A stretch of DNA of 64,000 bases from NCBI RefSeq assembly GCF_000304315.1, contig NC_018485.1, forward strand, positions 1,644,501 to 1,708,500. The letters are read 5' to 3'. This DNA is from Methylocystis sp. SC2 (GTDB lineage Bacteria; Pseudomonadota; Alphaproteobacteria; Rhizobiales; Beijerinckiaceae). The position numbers and the translations under genes were made by a program. Positions 40,233 through 49,305 of this stretch are shown piece by piece (positions within the stretch are counted from its first letter, which is position 1; each line of letters starts with the position of its first letter). The notes under the pieces are model-generated. The model did not search any database. It saw only the letters and a list, made by a program, of their open reading frames with translations, and was not told the DNA's origin.

Positions 40233-41998
40233 TCCGATGGTCGACGGCGTGCCCGGACTGGCAAGAACGCATTGTCCAGGGCCGCTCGCTTATCCCGTTC
40301 CCGCCGCTCTTTCCGGAAGAAGCGCGGGTCGCGCTCGACCTTTTCAAATCGCTGCCGATCGTCGACGCGGTCGGTAAGCCGACATTCGGCCAATGCGCGC
40401 GCCCGTTCATCACCGATTTCGTGAGCGCGATTTTTGGATCATACGATCCCGAGACCGGCGAGCAGCTGATCAATAAATTCTTCGAGCTGATATCGAAAAA
40501 AAACGGAAAAAGCACAAAGTCCGCCGGCATCATGCTGACCGCGCTGGCGCGTAATTTTCGCGAGTCGGGCGAATTTTACATTCTCGCGCCATCTAAGGAA
40601 GTCGCCGACAACGCCTATACGCCGGCACGCGACATGGTGAATTCGCATCCCATGCTCTCGGCGATCATGAAACCGCGCCCAGGCCGCGTCATCGAACATC
40701 TGACCACCGGCGCCTTCATCAAGGTCATCGCGGCCGATACCGAAGTCGTCACCGGCAAAAAGACGATTGGCCTGCTGGTCGAAGAACTGCATGTGTTTGG
40801 CCAGATGGCGCGCGCCGCCAATTTGTTGATGGAAATCGAAGGCGGCCTGGCGTCGCGGCCGGAAGGCTTCGTGATCTATCTGTCGACCATGGCCGATGGC
40901 CCGCCGAGCGGCGTGTTCGCTGAAAAGCTCGAGGAGTTTCGCGCGATCCGCGACGGCAAGATTGTCGTGCCGAATAGTCTTCCCGTTCTCTACGAATTTC
41001 CATCCGATCTCTTAAAAAATGACGCGTTCCGCCGACCTGAAAACTGGCATGTCACCAATCCCAATCTCGGTGTTTCGGTCAGCGAGTCCTATCTCGCCCA
41101 GAAACTTGCGGAAGCCGAACGCGCCGGCCGCGCGCGCCTGAACGGGTTCTTCGCCAAGCATCTCAACGTCCAAATCACCATGGCGCTGCGCGCCGATGGC
41201 TGGACCGGTGCGTTGATCTGGGCCCGCGGCGGGGCGCCGGGGCTGACGCTCGACGATATCCTGGCGCGCTGCGAAATCGTCACGGTCGGCATCGACGGCG
41301 GCGGGTTAGACGACATCCTCGGCGTCGCCGTCGTCGGCCGCGAGAAAGGCACGAACCGCTGGCTTGCCTGGACGCACGGGTTGATTTCGACGATCGGCGT
41401 CTGGCGGCGTAAGGCCAATGCCGCGGAATATCTGTCGTTCAAGAGGGCCGGCGACCTGACTGTGTTTCGCTTCGGCCATATTGACGAGCGGGAAATCGAC
41501 GAAGACTCCGACCTGGCCGATATTTTCGCTGACGTCCCGGCGGCGGTCGACGATCCTGAAGCGCTACCGCACGACATTCAATTCGTCGTCGATCTCGTTG
41601 CGCGGATCCGCGACGCGGGACTTTTGGCTGAGGTCGGCGTCGACGCGGCCGGCATCGGCGCCATCGTCGACGCACTGGCCGGCATCGGCGTCACCCAGGA
41701 CGCCGGGACGCTGGACGCGGTTCGCCAGGGCATTGGCTTGATGGGGCCGATCAAGACCGTCGAGCGCAAACTCGCTGACGGCAGCTTTCGTCACGGAGAT
41801 CAGCCCTTGCTGAATTACTGCGTCGCCAATCTCAAAATCGTCCCGACCTCGACGGCGATTCGCGTCGCGCGTGACGAAGCTGGTCTCGGCAAGATCGACG
41901 TGGCGATGGCGATGTTCAACGCTGTTTCGCTGATGACGCTGAACCCAGAATCATCGAGCGCCATTCCCGATGATTATGACCTGGCGGTGTGGGCGTGA
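40229..41998 (+). CDS. Terminase large subunit (phage DNA packaging ATPase/nuclease)
   Basis: This 589-residue packaging motor has Walker A SKKNGKST (K94), Walker B IGLLVEELH (E185/E186), coupling motif IYLSTMADG, and a C-terminal RNase-H-like nuclease (about 350-560) with acidic residues in VGIDGGGLDDILG and VGVDAAGIG. It converts ATP energy to DNA translocation into the procapsid and cuts at headful or cos ends. It is full length, unlike the terminase-like protein at 50.98 kb. Confidence 0.93.
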   Translation: MIRWSTACPDWQERIVQGRSLIPFPPLFPEEARVALDLFKSLPIVDAVGKPTFGQCARPFITDFVSAIFGSYDPETGEQLINKFFELISKKNGKSTKSAGIMLTALARNFRESGEFYILAPSKEVADNAYTPARDMVNSHPMLSAIMKPRPGRVIEHLTTGAFIKVIAADTEVVTGKKTIGLLVEELHVFGQMARAANLLMEIEGGLASRPEGFVIYLSTMADGPPSGVFAEKLEEFRAIRDGKIVVPNSLPVLYEFPSDLLKNDAFRRPENWHVTNPNLGVSVSESYLAQKLAEAERAGRARLNGFFAKHLNVQITMALRADGWTGALIWARGGAPGLTLDDILARCEIVTVGIDGGGLDDILGVAVVGREKGTNRWLAWTHGLISTIGVWRRKANAAEYLSFKRAGDLTVFRFGHIDEREIDEDSDLADIFADVPAAVDDPEALPHDIQFVVDLVARIRDAGLLAEVGVDAAGIGAIVDALAGIGVTQDAGTLDAVRQGIGLMGPIKTVERKLADGSFRHGDQPLLNYCVANLKIVPTSTAIRVARDEAGLGKIDVAMAMFNAVSLMTLNPESSSAIPDDYDLAVWA

Positions 41999-43317
41999 AA
42001 TTTTGGCAAGGCTGGTTTGGGGGCGCCGAGGCCTCGGACGACCGCTATGTCGACGACTGGCTCAAGGGAATGGAGCGCGGTATCGCGTCCGCGACCGGTC
42101 TGCGCGTGACTGTCGAGAACGCGTTGACGGTGCCCGGAATCTCCGGCTGCGTTCAGGTGCAATCCGAGGATATCGCGAAAGTTCCGCTGGAGCTCAAGCG
42201 GCGGTCCGACGATGGCTATGCGCCTGCGACCGAGCACCGGCTCTATTCGCTCCTGAAATATGGTCCGGCGCCGTGGCTCTCGCCCTATAAGTGGCGCAAG
42301 GCGATGGCGCATGTTGTCATGACCAGAGGCAACGCCTATTCGCGCGTCTGGCGCGACAGCATCGGTATGACCGAGAAAATCACGCCGGTCCAAACCGGCC
42401 GTTGCTCGGTGCGATGGGCGGATGACGGCGAACCCTTCTTCGACATCACATTGAAGGGCGTCGTCGAGCGCGGATTGACCTGGCAAGACGTTATCCACGT
42501 CGGATACCGCGACTCCGATCAATGCGCCGAAAACGGCGGCGTCATCGGCGTTTCGCCGATTGAGCAGAACAAGGAGACGGTGGCGCTGATGATCGCGGCG
42601 GAGCGCTTCGCCGCGGCATTCTTCGCGAACGGCGCGCAACCGTCGATGATTCTCGAATATGACAAGAAGCTGCCCAATGACGAAGTCGCGAAGCGCATCC
42701 GCGCCGGCATTGAACGCGTCTATGGCGGGCTCGACAACAAATGGAAGGTCGCGATCCTCGAGCTGGGGATCAAGATGCGCGAGACGTCCTTTGATCCGGC
42801 GAAAACGCAGCTGGTCGAAACCCGCAAGCTCGGCGGCGAGATGGCCTGCACGATGTTTCGCACGCCGCCGCACAAGATCGGCATTCTCGACAAAGCGACG
42901 TTCAGTAATATCGAGCAACAAAGCATCGACTATGTGACTGGTCCGCTCTCGTCGCTCGCCAAGTCGATCGAGTCGGCAATTACGATCGCGTGCCTGACGC
43001 CGCCGGAGCGCGAGATTTACAAGGTCGAGCACAATCTCGAAGGCCTGATGCGCGGCGATCTTCTTAGCCGCTATCGCGCTTATGCCATGGGTCGTCAGTG
43101 GGGCTGGCTGTCGGTCAATGATGTGCGTGACCGCGAGAATGAAAATCGCATCGGATCTCAGGGCGACGAATATCTCGTGCCGCTCAACATGATACCGGCA
43201 AACGACAAGCCGGACCAGCGCGACGACCAGAACGCATGGATGGAAGGTGACGTCCGCTATGCGTCGCCGCCGGCGCAAGTCAATGGCCGCACACATCTCC
43301 CCAACGATCTGAACTGA
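41995..43317 (+). CDS. HK97-type portal protein
   Basis: This encodes 440 residues from a GTG in a GTGA junction (a GTG at 41989 is an alternative). Family motifs include LTVPGISGCVQVQSEDIAKV, LLKYGPAPWLSPYKWRKAM, GNAYSRVWRD, ERFAAAFFANGAQPSMIL and TFSNIEQQSIDYV. It forms the dodecameric ring at the capsid vertex through which DNA passes. Order and spacing to protease and capsid are standard. Confidence 0.93.
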   Translation: MKFWQGWFGGAEASDDRYVDDWLKGMERGIASATGLRVTVENALTVPGISGCVQVQSEDIAKVPLELKRRSDDGYAPATEHRLYSLLKYGPAPWLSPYKWRKAMAHVVMTRGNAYSRVWRDSIGMTEKITPVQTGRCSVRWADDGEPFFDITLKGVVERGLTWQDVIHVGYRDSDQCAENGGVIGVSPIEQNKETVALMIAAERFAAAFFANGAQPSMILEYDKKLPNDEVAKRIRAGIERVYGGLDNKWKVAILELGIKMRETSFDPAKTQLVETRKLGGEMACTMFRTPPHKIGILDKATFSNIEQQSIDYVTGPLSSLAKSIESAITIACLTPPEREIYKVEHNLEGLMRGDLLSRYRAYAMGRQWGWLSVNDVRDRENENRIGSQGDEYLVPLNMIPANDKPDQRDDQNAWMEGDVRYASPPAQVNGRTHLPNDLN

Positions 43318-43326
43318 GGTCACACC

Positions 43327-44337
43327 ATGGACGAGAATGGAGGCGGGCTGCCGGACGGCGGCGCGGTGACGCTTGCTGCGACAGCGGCTACTTCGGACAA
43401 CCGGTCGGCGCCCGCGCCATCGCCCGCGCCCGGCGTGCGCCGCTATCCGCGCGTCGCCAGCGCCCTCACCGGTGAACCCTGGGCGATCGTTCCTTCCGAG
43501 CTCCATAAAATCGCGGCGATCGTTTCGCGCCATTCGATTGACGCCGGCAAGCAGGACGGCCCGCCCGCCTATATCAAGCGCGATTATGAGGTCATGGCTG
43601 GCCCTGGTGCGCAAAAGCTCCCCGGTGCGAGTCGCGCCTTTCTGATCGACGGCGTCGCTATTCTGCCAATCACCGGCCCGATCTTTCCGCGCGCCAATAT
43701 GATGACGGAATTCTCCGGCGCGACATCGATCAGCACGCTGACCGACGATTATCGCAAGGCGCTGGAGAGTCCAGATGTCGGCGCTATCCTGCTGATGCTC
43801 GACAGCCCCGGCGGCGCCGTCTCTGGCGTCAACGCTTTCGCGGACATCGTGTCGGCCGGAAAGAAGAAGAAATACACCACGGCCTTCGTCGCCGGCGCCG
43901 CCGCGTCTGCGGCCTATTGGATCGCGAGCGCTGCGAGCGACATCGCGATGGAGCGAACCGCAATGGTCGGCTCGATCGGCGTCGTCGCGGCGATCCCCGC
44001 GCAAGTCGCTCCAGACGCCGACGGCGAGCTATGGATCGAAATCGTCTCCAGCAATGCGCCGAAGAAGCGGCCGGACCCGCTTTCCGAAGACGGGCGTGGT
44101 GAAGTCGTGTCGATGCTCGACGCGATCGAGGCGCAGTTCATCGCCGATATCGCGCGCGGCCGCGGCGTCTCGGTAGACAAGGTCAAATCTGAGTTCGGTC
44201 AAGGCGGCGTGATGATCGGCGCCGCGGCGGTGAGGGCGGGCATGGCGGACAAGGTCCAGAGCTATGACGCCACCCTCTCCGGGCTGCGCCGCATGGTCGC
44301 CAACAATCGAAAACTATCAGCCCTCAAAAGGGCCTGA
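43327..44337 (+). CDS. S49/SppA-like head maturation protease
   Basis: The 336-residue protein has the S49 signature: ILLMLDSPGGAVSGVNAFAD, then VAGAAASAAYWIASAASDIA (nucleophile Ser in the second box) and MVGSIGVV. It sits between portal and capsid, where it processes the capsid's N-terminal scaffold domain. An acidic, Pro/Ala-rich first 40 residues may be removed. Confidence 0.9.
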   Translation: MDENGGGLPDGGAVTLAATAATSDNRSAPAPSPAPGVRRYPRVASALTGEPWAIVPSELHKIAAIVSRHSIDAGKQDGPPAYIKRDYEVMAGPGAQKLPGASRAFLIDGVAILPITGPIFPRANMMTEFSGATSISTLTDDYRKALESPDVGAILLMLDSPGGAVSGVNAFADIVSAGKKKKYTTAFVAGAAASAAYWIASAASDIAMERTAMVGSIGVVAAIPAQVAPDADGELWIEIVSSNAPKKRPDPLSEDGRGEVVSMLDAIEAQFIADIARGRGVSVDKVKSEFGQGGVMIGAAAVRAGMADKVQSYDATLSGLRRMVANNRKLSALKRA

Positions 44338-44379
44338 GCTGGCGCATTCGCGCTTTTTACTGGCCGAAAGGAGACTCCA

Positions 44380-45714
44380 ATGGCCGATATCGTGACCCTT
44401 CGCCAGAACCGCGCGAAGGCATATGAGAAGATGGAAGCGAGCCTCGCGGCCGACGATTCCGACACGCGTCAGGCGGACTTTGACGCTGCCGCGGCGGAGG
44501 TCGAAGCGCTCGATCGTGAGATTGCCAACGCCGAACGCGTCCAGCGCCTGAAGGGCGACGGCGCGGTCGGCACGCTCGAGTCTGGCGATCCGAACGCAAT
44601 TCCGGCGCGCGGTTTTATGGCGAAATATCGCAACATGCCGGGGGCGAATGAGAAGCGCCCGGGAGCCATCCTTACGAGCGCGCAGTCGGCAGCCTTTGGC
44701 GATCTGTTGATGGCGACGCGCCGCGCCAAAATCACCGGCCAGGTCGATCCGCTGCTTATTGAAGCTTCGCAGGGTGCGAATGAGGCTATCGCCGAAGACG
44801 GCGGGTTCCTTGTCGAGAAGGACATCGCCGATGGTCTGCTGATGCGGACCTTTGCGCAGGCCAATCTTGCGAGCAAAGTTCGTCGCATCCCGATCTCGGC
44901 GCGGTCCAACGGCGTCAAGATCAATGCGCTCAAGGACGATTCTCGCGCGACCGGCGCGCGCTGGGGTGGCATGCAGACCTATTGGATTGGCGAGGGCGAC
45001 TCCCTCACCCCGACGCGTCCGAAGTTCCGCCAGATGAACCTTCAGCTCAAGAAGCTCGCCGGCATGCTGTATGCGACAAGCGAAGCTCTCGCGGACGCGA
45101 CGGCGCTGTCGTCGATTATCTCTGAGGCGTTCCCCACCGAATTCTCTTTCATGATCGACGATGCGATCTTCGAAGGCGGCGGCGTGTCCAATCCGCTCGG
45201 CTTCATGAATGCCGGCTGCAAGGTGACGGTCGCCAAAGAGGCGGGCCAGGCCGCGAAGACGATCGAATTCGACAATATCACCAAGATGTGGGCGCGCTTG
45301 CCGGCGCGTTCGATGGCCAGCGCGGAGTGGTGGATCAACCAGGACACGCTGCCGCAGTTGATGGGCCTGAACATGGTCATTGGCACCGGCGGCATTCCGG
45401 TCTACCTGCCGCCCGGCGGGCTGTCGCAATCGCCTTATGGCACGCTGATGGGCCGCCCGGTGATTCCGATGGAATACTGCTCGACGCTCGGCGCCGAGGG
45501 CGACATCGTTCTCGCCGATCCGACGAACTACGTCATGATCGACAAGGGCGATATCCAATACGCCACGTCCATTCATGTCGCCTTCGTGACCGATGAGCAG
45601 GCGTTCCGGTTTATCTACCGCTGTGATGGACAGCCGGTCGACGACAAGCCGATCACGCCGTTCAAAGGCACCGACAAGCAGTCGACCTTCATCACGCTGG
45701 CGCCCCGCGCTTAA
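44380..45714 (+). CDS. HK97-fold major capsid protein
   Basis: The 444-residue protein has an N-terminal coiled-coil delta/scaffold region (about 1-110: DFDAAAAEVEALDREIANAE) and an HK97 fold starting near GGFLVEKDIADGLLMRTFAQ, with QLKKLAGMLYATSEALAD, AEWWINQDTLPQL and the C-terminal GDIQYATSIHVAFVTDEQAF. The scaffold part is expected to be cleaved by the S49 protease upstream. It is the main structural protein of the head. Confidence 0.93.
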   Translation: MADIVTLRQNRAKAYEKMEASLAADDSDTRQADFDAAAAEVEALDREIANAERVQRLKGDGAVGTLESGDPNAIPARGFMAKYRNMPGANEKRPGAILTSAQSAAFGDLLMATRRAKITGQVDPLLIEASQGANEAIAEDGGFLVEKDIADGLLMRTFAQANLASKVRRIPISARSNGVKINALKDDSRATGARWGGMQTYWIGEGDSLTPTRPKFRQMNLQLKKLAGMLYATSEALADATALSSIISEAFPTEFSFMIDDAIFEGGGVSNPLGFMNAGCKVTVAKEAGQAAKTIEFDNITKMWARLPARSMASAEWWINQDTLPQLMGLNMVIGTGGIPVYLPPGGLSQSPYGTLMGRPVIPMEYCSTLGAEGDIVLADPTNYVMIDKGDIQYATSIHVAFVTDEQAFRFIYRCDGQPVDDKPITPFKGTDKQSTFITLAPRA

Positions 45715-45745
45715 TCCACCGTCCAACGACACGATCATCTGACGC

Positions 45746-45762
45746 CCGGACGCTGAGTCCGG
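45746..45762 (+). other. Hairpin between capsid and next gene
   Basis: CCGGAC-GCTGA-GTCCGG forms a stable 6-bp stem 32 bp after the capsid stop. No T-tract follows, so it may stabilise the capsid mRNA or partly attenuate transcription. Confidence 0.4.
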
Positions 45763-45799
45763 ACGTCCTTCCCAACTTTCCTCCAGGAAGGATTTGCAT

Positions 45800-46273
45800 A
45801 TGTCGAATCTTACATTCGGCGCGCGCCATATCGTCAAGGGACTCGACGCTGTCGCCGACGCCTTCGCCGGCACGGTCTATTCCGACGTCGTCAATATGAA
45901 AGCGTATGCCGCCGCTCGGTTCATCGTCCATAAGGGCGTCGGGACCACCGGCACGTCGACGCTCACGCTCGAAGCATGCGACGATGCGGCTGGCAACAAT
46001 CCCGTCGCGATCCCGTTCAGCTACCAGGTCTACGCTGGCGCTGACGATGTTCCCGCTGACGTCGTGAACGCCACTGCGGCCGGATTTGCGACAACTGCCG
46101 GCTCAAGCCAGCTCTATGTGCTCGAGGCGGAGTCGCAGCGCATGCCTGCGGCGAAGCCATGGTTGCGGTTGAAAGCTGTCGAAGTCGTGGATTCCCCCGT
46201 GCTTGGCGGCGTTTTGATCGAACTGCTGAAGCCCCGCTATGCGCGTCACGTTCCGGATACCGCGATCGCCTGA
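45800..46273 (+). CDS. Phage structural protein, possible head decoration
   Basis: This encodes 157 residues from the ATG at 45800 with AGGAAGGA upstream. It is a Thr/Ala/Gly-rich beta protein without signal peptide (TLTLEACDDAAGNNPVAIPF) located directly after capsid, where decoration or stabilising proteins are often encoded. No family is recognised. Confidence 0.6.
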   Translation: MSNLTFGARHIVKGLDAVADAFAGTVYSDVVNMKAYAAARFIVHKGVGTTGTSTLTLEACDDAAGNNPVAIPFSYQVYAGADDVPADVVNATAAGFATTAGSSQLYVLEAESQRMPAAKPWLRLKAVEVVDSPVLGGVLIELLKPRYARHVPDTAIA

Positions 46274-46344
46274 TCTGCGGCGCCCTGGCCCCCCTGTTTC
46301 GCTTTCACAGCGGCCCGTAAGGGTCGGAACAAGGATTCTTCATT

Positions 46345-47052
46345 ATGGCCACTCGTTCACGATTCGCCGCCGGCATCCTGACGTTCTTCGATCGCACGAC
46401 GCGGGAAACGGTTCTTCCGCTTGCGCCGGTGTTCTTCGAAGATGATTTTCTCGGGCCGGCGCTCGACACCACGAAATGGACGGCGCTCGACACTGGAGCC
46501 GCGACGGAAGCCGTCGTGGCCGATTTGGCCAACGGCGCCGTCGGCCTCGCGCTCGACGCAACAAACGAAGTTCAGCTCGCCGGCATTTCTTGGAATGACC
46601 AGCGCACACTGGCGCTCGCCCAGGGCCTCATTCTTGAGGCGCGGTTCCGTCTTTCTGTCCTCCCTTCAGCGGCGAGCGTGATTGCGGTGATCGGACTGCA
46701 GGGCGATCACAACGCCGCCGTCGACACGGTCGCGGAGTCGATTTGGTTCCGCGCCGACGGCAATGGGCAGATCACGGTCGAGAGCGACGACACGAGCCAT
46801 GAAACGTCGAAAGTCGCCACTGGCGTCACCGTCACCACGGCGGATTGGGTCATTGGCAAGATCGACTGCACAGACATTGCCGATGTGAAATTCTACATCA
46901 ACGGCAATCGCGTCGCTGAAGGCACGACCTTCAATATGAGTCAGGTCGCCGGCTTGGCGCTGCAGCCGGTCGCGCGCATCAGCAAGAGCGCCGCGACGTC
47001 GGTCGGCACGCTGCAGGTCGACTATATTCGCGCATGGATGAACCGGGCGTAA
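46345..47052 (+). CDS. LamG/concanavalin-like phage structural protein
   Basis: The 235-residue protein contains EDDFLGPALDTTKWTALDTG, then LEARFRLSVLPSAASVIAVI, WFRADGNGQITVE and KFYINGNRVAEG, the strand pattern of a jelly-roll lectin domain. It could decorate the capsid and bind surface sugars. It follows the putative decoration gene. Confidence 0.65.
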   Translation: MATRSRFAAGILTFFDRTTRETVLPLAPVFFEDDFLGPALDTTKWTALDTGAATEAVVADLANGAVGLALDATNEVQLAGISWNDQRTLALAQGLILEARFRLSVLPSAASVIAVIGLQGDHNAAVDTVAESIWFRADGNGQITVESDDTSHETSKVATGVTVTTADWVIGKIDCTDIADVKFYINGNRVAEGTTFNMSQVAGLALQPVARISKSAATSVGTLQVDYIRAWMNRA

Positions 47053-47058
47053 TCGCCG

Positions 47059-47688
47059 ATGTTCGCCATCTCTGCGCCAGCGTCGGATCGCAATCTACTG
47101 ACGCTCGAAGAGCTTCGCGCCGCTCTCGATCTCGACGGGACAGAAAGCGACGCGAAGCTTCTCTCGATCGGGCTGGAGATTTCCGACGCGATCGCGAATG
47201 CTTGCCGGGTTCCTGTCGACGGCGTGATCCCGGCGACGCTTCGCCGCGAAACCATCATCGATACAATGCGACTGTGCCGCGACCAGGAGCAGCTGATCAT
47301 GACGCGGCGCTTCGTCGACACGATTTCCAACATCACGGTCAACGGGATCGCTCTTGATCCTGCAGAGTTTGAAGTCGACAAGGCGGCGGGGCTGGCGCGC
47401 CGCCTGTCGTCGTCAGGCTATTACGCATGCTGGCCGAGCGGGATTATCGTCATGACCTATACCGCTGGGTTCGAGACGGTCCCAAGCGCGTTGAAGGACG
47501 CGGCGAAATTGGAGCTTGTCGCGAGATGGTCGTTGTCCGATCGCGACCCCGCCATAAAAAGAGATCGCACGCAGGGACTTGGAGAAACTGAGTATTTTCC
47601 GAGCTCCTCAGAGGAGACGGATTCGCCGCTGATCTCCCCGGATGCGCGCGCAAAAATCAGCTCATACAGCTATCAGCCGACGGTGTAG
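47059..47688 (+). CDS. Head-tail connector protein (gp6-like adaptor)
   Basis: The 209-residue protein begins with LTLEELRAALDLDGTESDAK and LLSIGLEISDAIANACRVP, the helical start of gp6-like connectors, and has VMTYTAGFETVPSALKDAAK. It would form the ring below the portal. The position between capsid genes and tail genes is standard. Confidence 0.82.
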   Translation: MFAISAPASDRNLLTLEELRAALDLDGTESDAKLLSIGLEISDAIANACRVPVDGVIPATLRRETIIDTMRLCRDQEQLIMTRRFVDTISNITVNGIALDPAEFEVDKAAGLARRLSSSGYYACWPSGIIVMTYTAGFETVPSALKDAAKLELVARWSLSDRDPAIKRDRTQGLGETEYFPSSSEETDSPLISPDARAKISSYSYQPTV

Positions 47689-47691
47689 GAC

Positions 47692-48105
47692 ATGATCAGG
47701 CCGGGACTCTACACGATCGCCGATTATGCCCTCACAACCGCCGTGGCGGCGTTGGCGCTCTCGCCGATCGTTGATCTTGAGGGCATGGAAGAACTGTCGG
47801 TCGAGTTCAATTTCGCCTATGGCAGCGGCGGAACGAGTTTGAAGGCGTGGTTGCAGACATCGCTTTCACAAGGCACGCGCTGGCGCGATCTCGCCTGCTT
47901 TACCGCGACAACCGCTTCCAAGAACCGCGATTTCAGCCTACGCCGGACCGCCGACACAGGATTCTGGACGCCGGGCAGCGGAACGCTCCCCGACGACACG
48001 ATCGCGTCGAGCATCGTTTTTGGCGATAGGCTGCGGCTCCTGATGACGTCCGTCGGAACCTATGCCGGCGGGACTGTGCTTTCGGCGCGCGCGGCCGCCA
48101 CGTGA
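47692..48105 (+). CDS. Phage structural protein of unknown function
   Basis: The 137-residue, mostly beta protein (LSVEFNFAYGSGGTSLKAWL, then ASKNRDFSLRRTADTGFW) lies 3 bp after the connector. It may be a minor head-tail joining or decoration protein. Confidence 0.6.
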   Translation: MIRPGLYTIADYALTTAVAALALSPIVDLEGMEELSVEFNFAYGSGGTSLKAWLQTSLSQGTRWRDLACFTATTASKNRDFSLRRTADTGFWTPGSGTLPDDTIASSIVFGDRLRLLMTSVGTYAGGTVLSARAAAT

Positions 48106-48488
48106 ATATCCATCTAGCCCGGCTCAATCGCGATCTGAAGCGGAAAGGCGAGCGCATTAAACTCCGGCGCTACGCCGGAACGAACACGCAGATTTTCACA
48201 GAAGTGGACTTATTGGCGTTCGTTCGCGGCTATACGCCGCAAGAACTCGCGGCCGGCAGCGGCATTCAGGCCGTGGACAGCTTCGTGATCCTCTCGCCAA
48301 CGGCTCTATTTGCGGCGCAGTGGCCTGGCGGCCAACAGCCTCTGGAGCCGCCATTCAACCCAGATCCGCATCTGCCGAAGAAAGGCGATCACGCCATCAT
48401 TCAAGGGCGCGCGCGGACCGTGGAAGTTGCGTCGCCGATCTATGACGTCGACGAATTGGTCAGGATTGAAATGAGGGTTTTGGGTTAG
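48102..48488 (+). CDS. Head closure/neck-type protein
   Basis: This encodes 128 residues from a GTG in a GTGA junction. The beginning IHLARLNRDLKRKGERIKLR and ending RTVEVASPIYDVDELVRIEM resemble head-tail stopper (gp16/SPP1-like) proteins. The packaging-to-tail gene order is broken immediately after it by the 48.5-51.9 kb cassette. Confidence 0.6.
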   Translation: MNIHLARLNRDLKRKGERIKLRRYAGTNTQIFTEVDLLAFVRGYTPQELAAGSGIQAVDSFVILSPTALFAAQWPGGQQPLEPPFNPDPHLPKKGDHAIIQGRARTVEVASPIYDVDELVRIEMRVLG

Positions 48489-48506
48489 GCTGGGTTGGAG
48501 GATTCT

Positions 48507-48899
48507 ATGAACCGTCGTTCCTTTATGCGCAAAGCAGTGGTTGCTGTGGCTCTAGCGCCTGTCGTCGCTTTTGCCGCCGTTCGGTCATTTTTTGATGAGC
48601 GCCGCGCCGTCGAACGGCTCTGGTTCGATCTTAAGAGCGTTCCACGCGATTTGGCGCGTCCGCGGGCTATCGACGTGGTGCGCGCATTGCAGAACATCGC
48701 CCTGAACGGCCGGGATGAAATTGCGCGCGTCATGGCGGCGCAGTCGCTCTTAGATCGCGGTTTCGGCAATCCGAGCAAAGCGCAATATGCAGTCGTGAGA
48801 ATCGATGGGGAGGGGCTCGGCGCGCTCGGCGCGATCTGCTGCGTCGATTTGAAGGGCCGGTCAATCGAAGAATTTCGGCTGATCAACGTTTCAGTCTGA
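48507..48899 (+). CDS. Tat-signal-like protein with terminase-small-subunit-like motif
   Basis: The 130-residue protein starts at the ATG at 48507, five bases after GGAGG. The N-terminus is a twin-arginine-like signal (MNRRSFMRKA then VVAVALAPVVAFAA). Residues 55-89 (IDVVRALQNIALNGRDEIAR..AAQSLLDRGFGNPSK) match the helical unit of the TerS at 39.6 kb (NG..E.AR..AAK.ILDRGYGKP). A secreted packaging-like protein has no precedent I know of. The hydrophobic segment could instead be a membrane anchor. It ends 17 bp inside the convergent Xre gene. Confidence 0.65.
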   Translation: MNRRSFMRKAVVAVALAPVVAFAAVRSFFDERRAVERLWFDLKSVPRDLARPRAIDVVRALQNIALNGRDEIARVMAAQSLLDRGFGNPSKAQYAVVRIDGEGLGALGAICCVDLKGRSIEEFRLINVSV

Positions 48900-49215
48900 C
48901 GCCTGGGCCGCCTTCGCGCGTGTCGCCAGCATCAAGAAAGACAACGCCGGCGGTCTCAAGGGCCGACTTGATGGCGGCAAGGTTCTTGGTTTGCATGTTG
49001 GGCATGTCGTCGACCGCCTCGGCCCGCTGAAGGGCTGGGTAGGAAACGCCGCTGCGTTCCGCCAGGTCGCGGCCGGACCATTTGAGTAGAGCCCGCGCCG
49101 CCCTGATTTGCGCCCCTGTAAGCATGGCCGCAAAATCCATAGGCGGCACGGGCTTGGCAAGGACAGTTTTTGGCATTCGTGACGCCCGCGTCGGCATGGT
49201 TGATATGGTTGCCAT
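48883..49215 (-). CDS. Xre-family HTH regulator
   Basis: This encodes 110 residues from the ATG at 49215, directly after a perfect inverted repeat. The HTH spans about residues 35-90: MLTGAQIRAARALLKWSGRD, LAERSGVSYPALQRAE, then KNLAAIKSALETAGVVFLDA. It is the only leftward gene in the late region, so it is independent of late transcription and probably represses the divergent 49306 gene and itself. Confidence 0.85.
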   Translation of the reverse strand: MATISTMPTRASRMPKTVLAKPVPPMDFAAMLTGAQIRAARALLKWSGRDLAERSGVSYPALQRAEAVDDMPNMQTKNLAAIKSALETAGVVFLDAGDTREGGPGVRLKR

Positions 49216-49217
49216 GG

Positions 49218-49242
49218 CTAATGATAAAAAACTTATCATTAG
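49218..49242. promoter_or_regulatory. Perfect inverted repeat at the Xre gene, likely operator
   Basis: CTAATGATAA (49218-49227) and TTATCATTAG (49233-49242) are exact complements with a 5-bp spacer. The A/T-rich palindrome lies 3 bp from the Xre start and between two divergent genes, which fits an autoregulatory site better than a terminator. Confidence 0.75.
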
Positions 49243-49305
49243 AGCTTGCAATTGTGCATAAAATGATGAATATAACAACCTCCAAATTCGATCGGAGGTT
49301 GGGCT

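Noticed and set aside
41974..44004. 676-codon minus-strand frame over portal and protease
   Set aside because: Antisense shadow; the plus-strand genes are recognised families with proper order.
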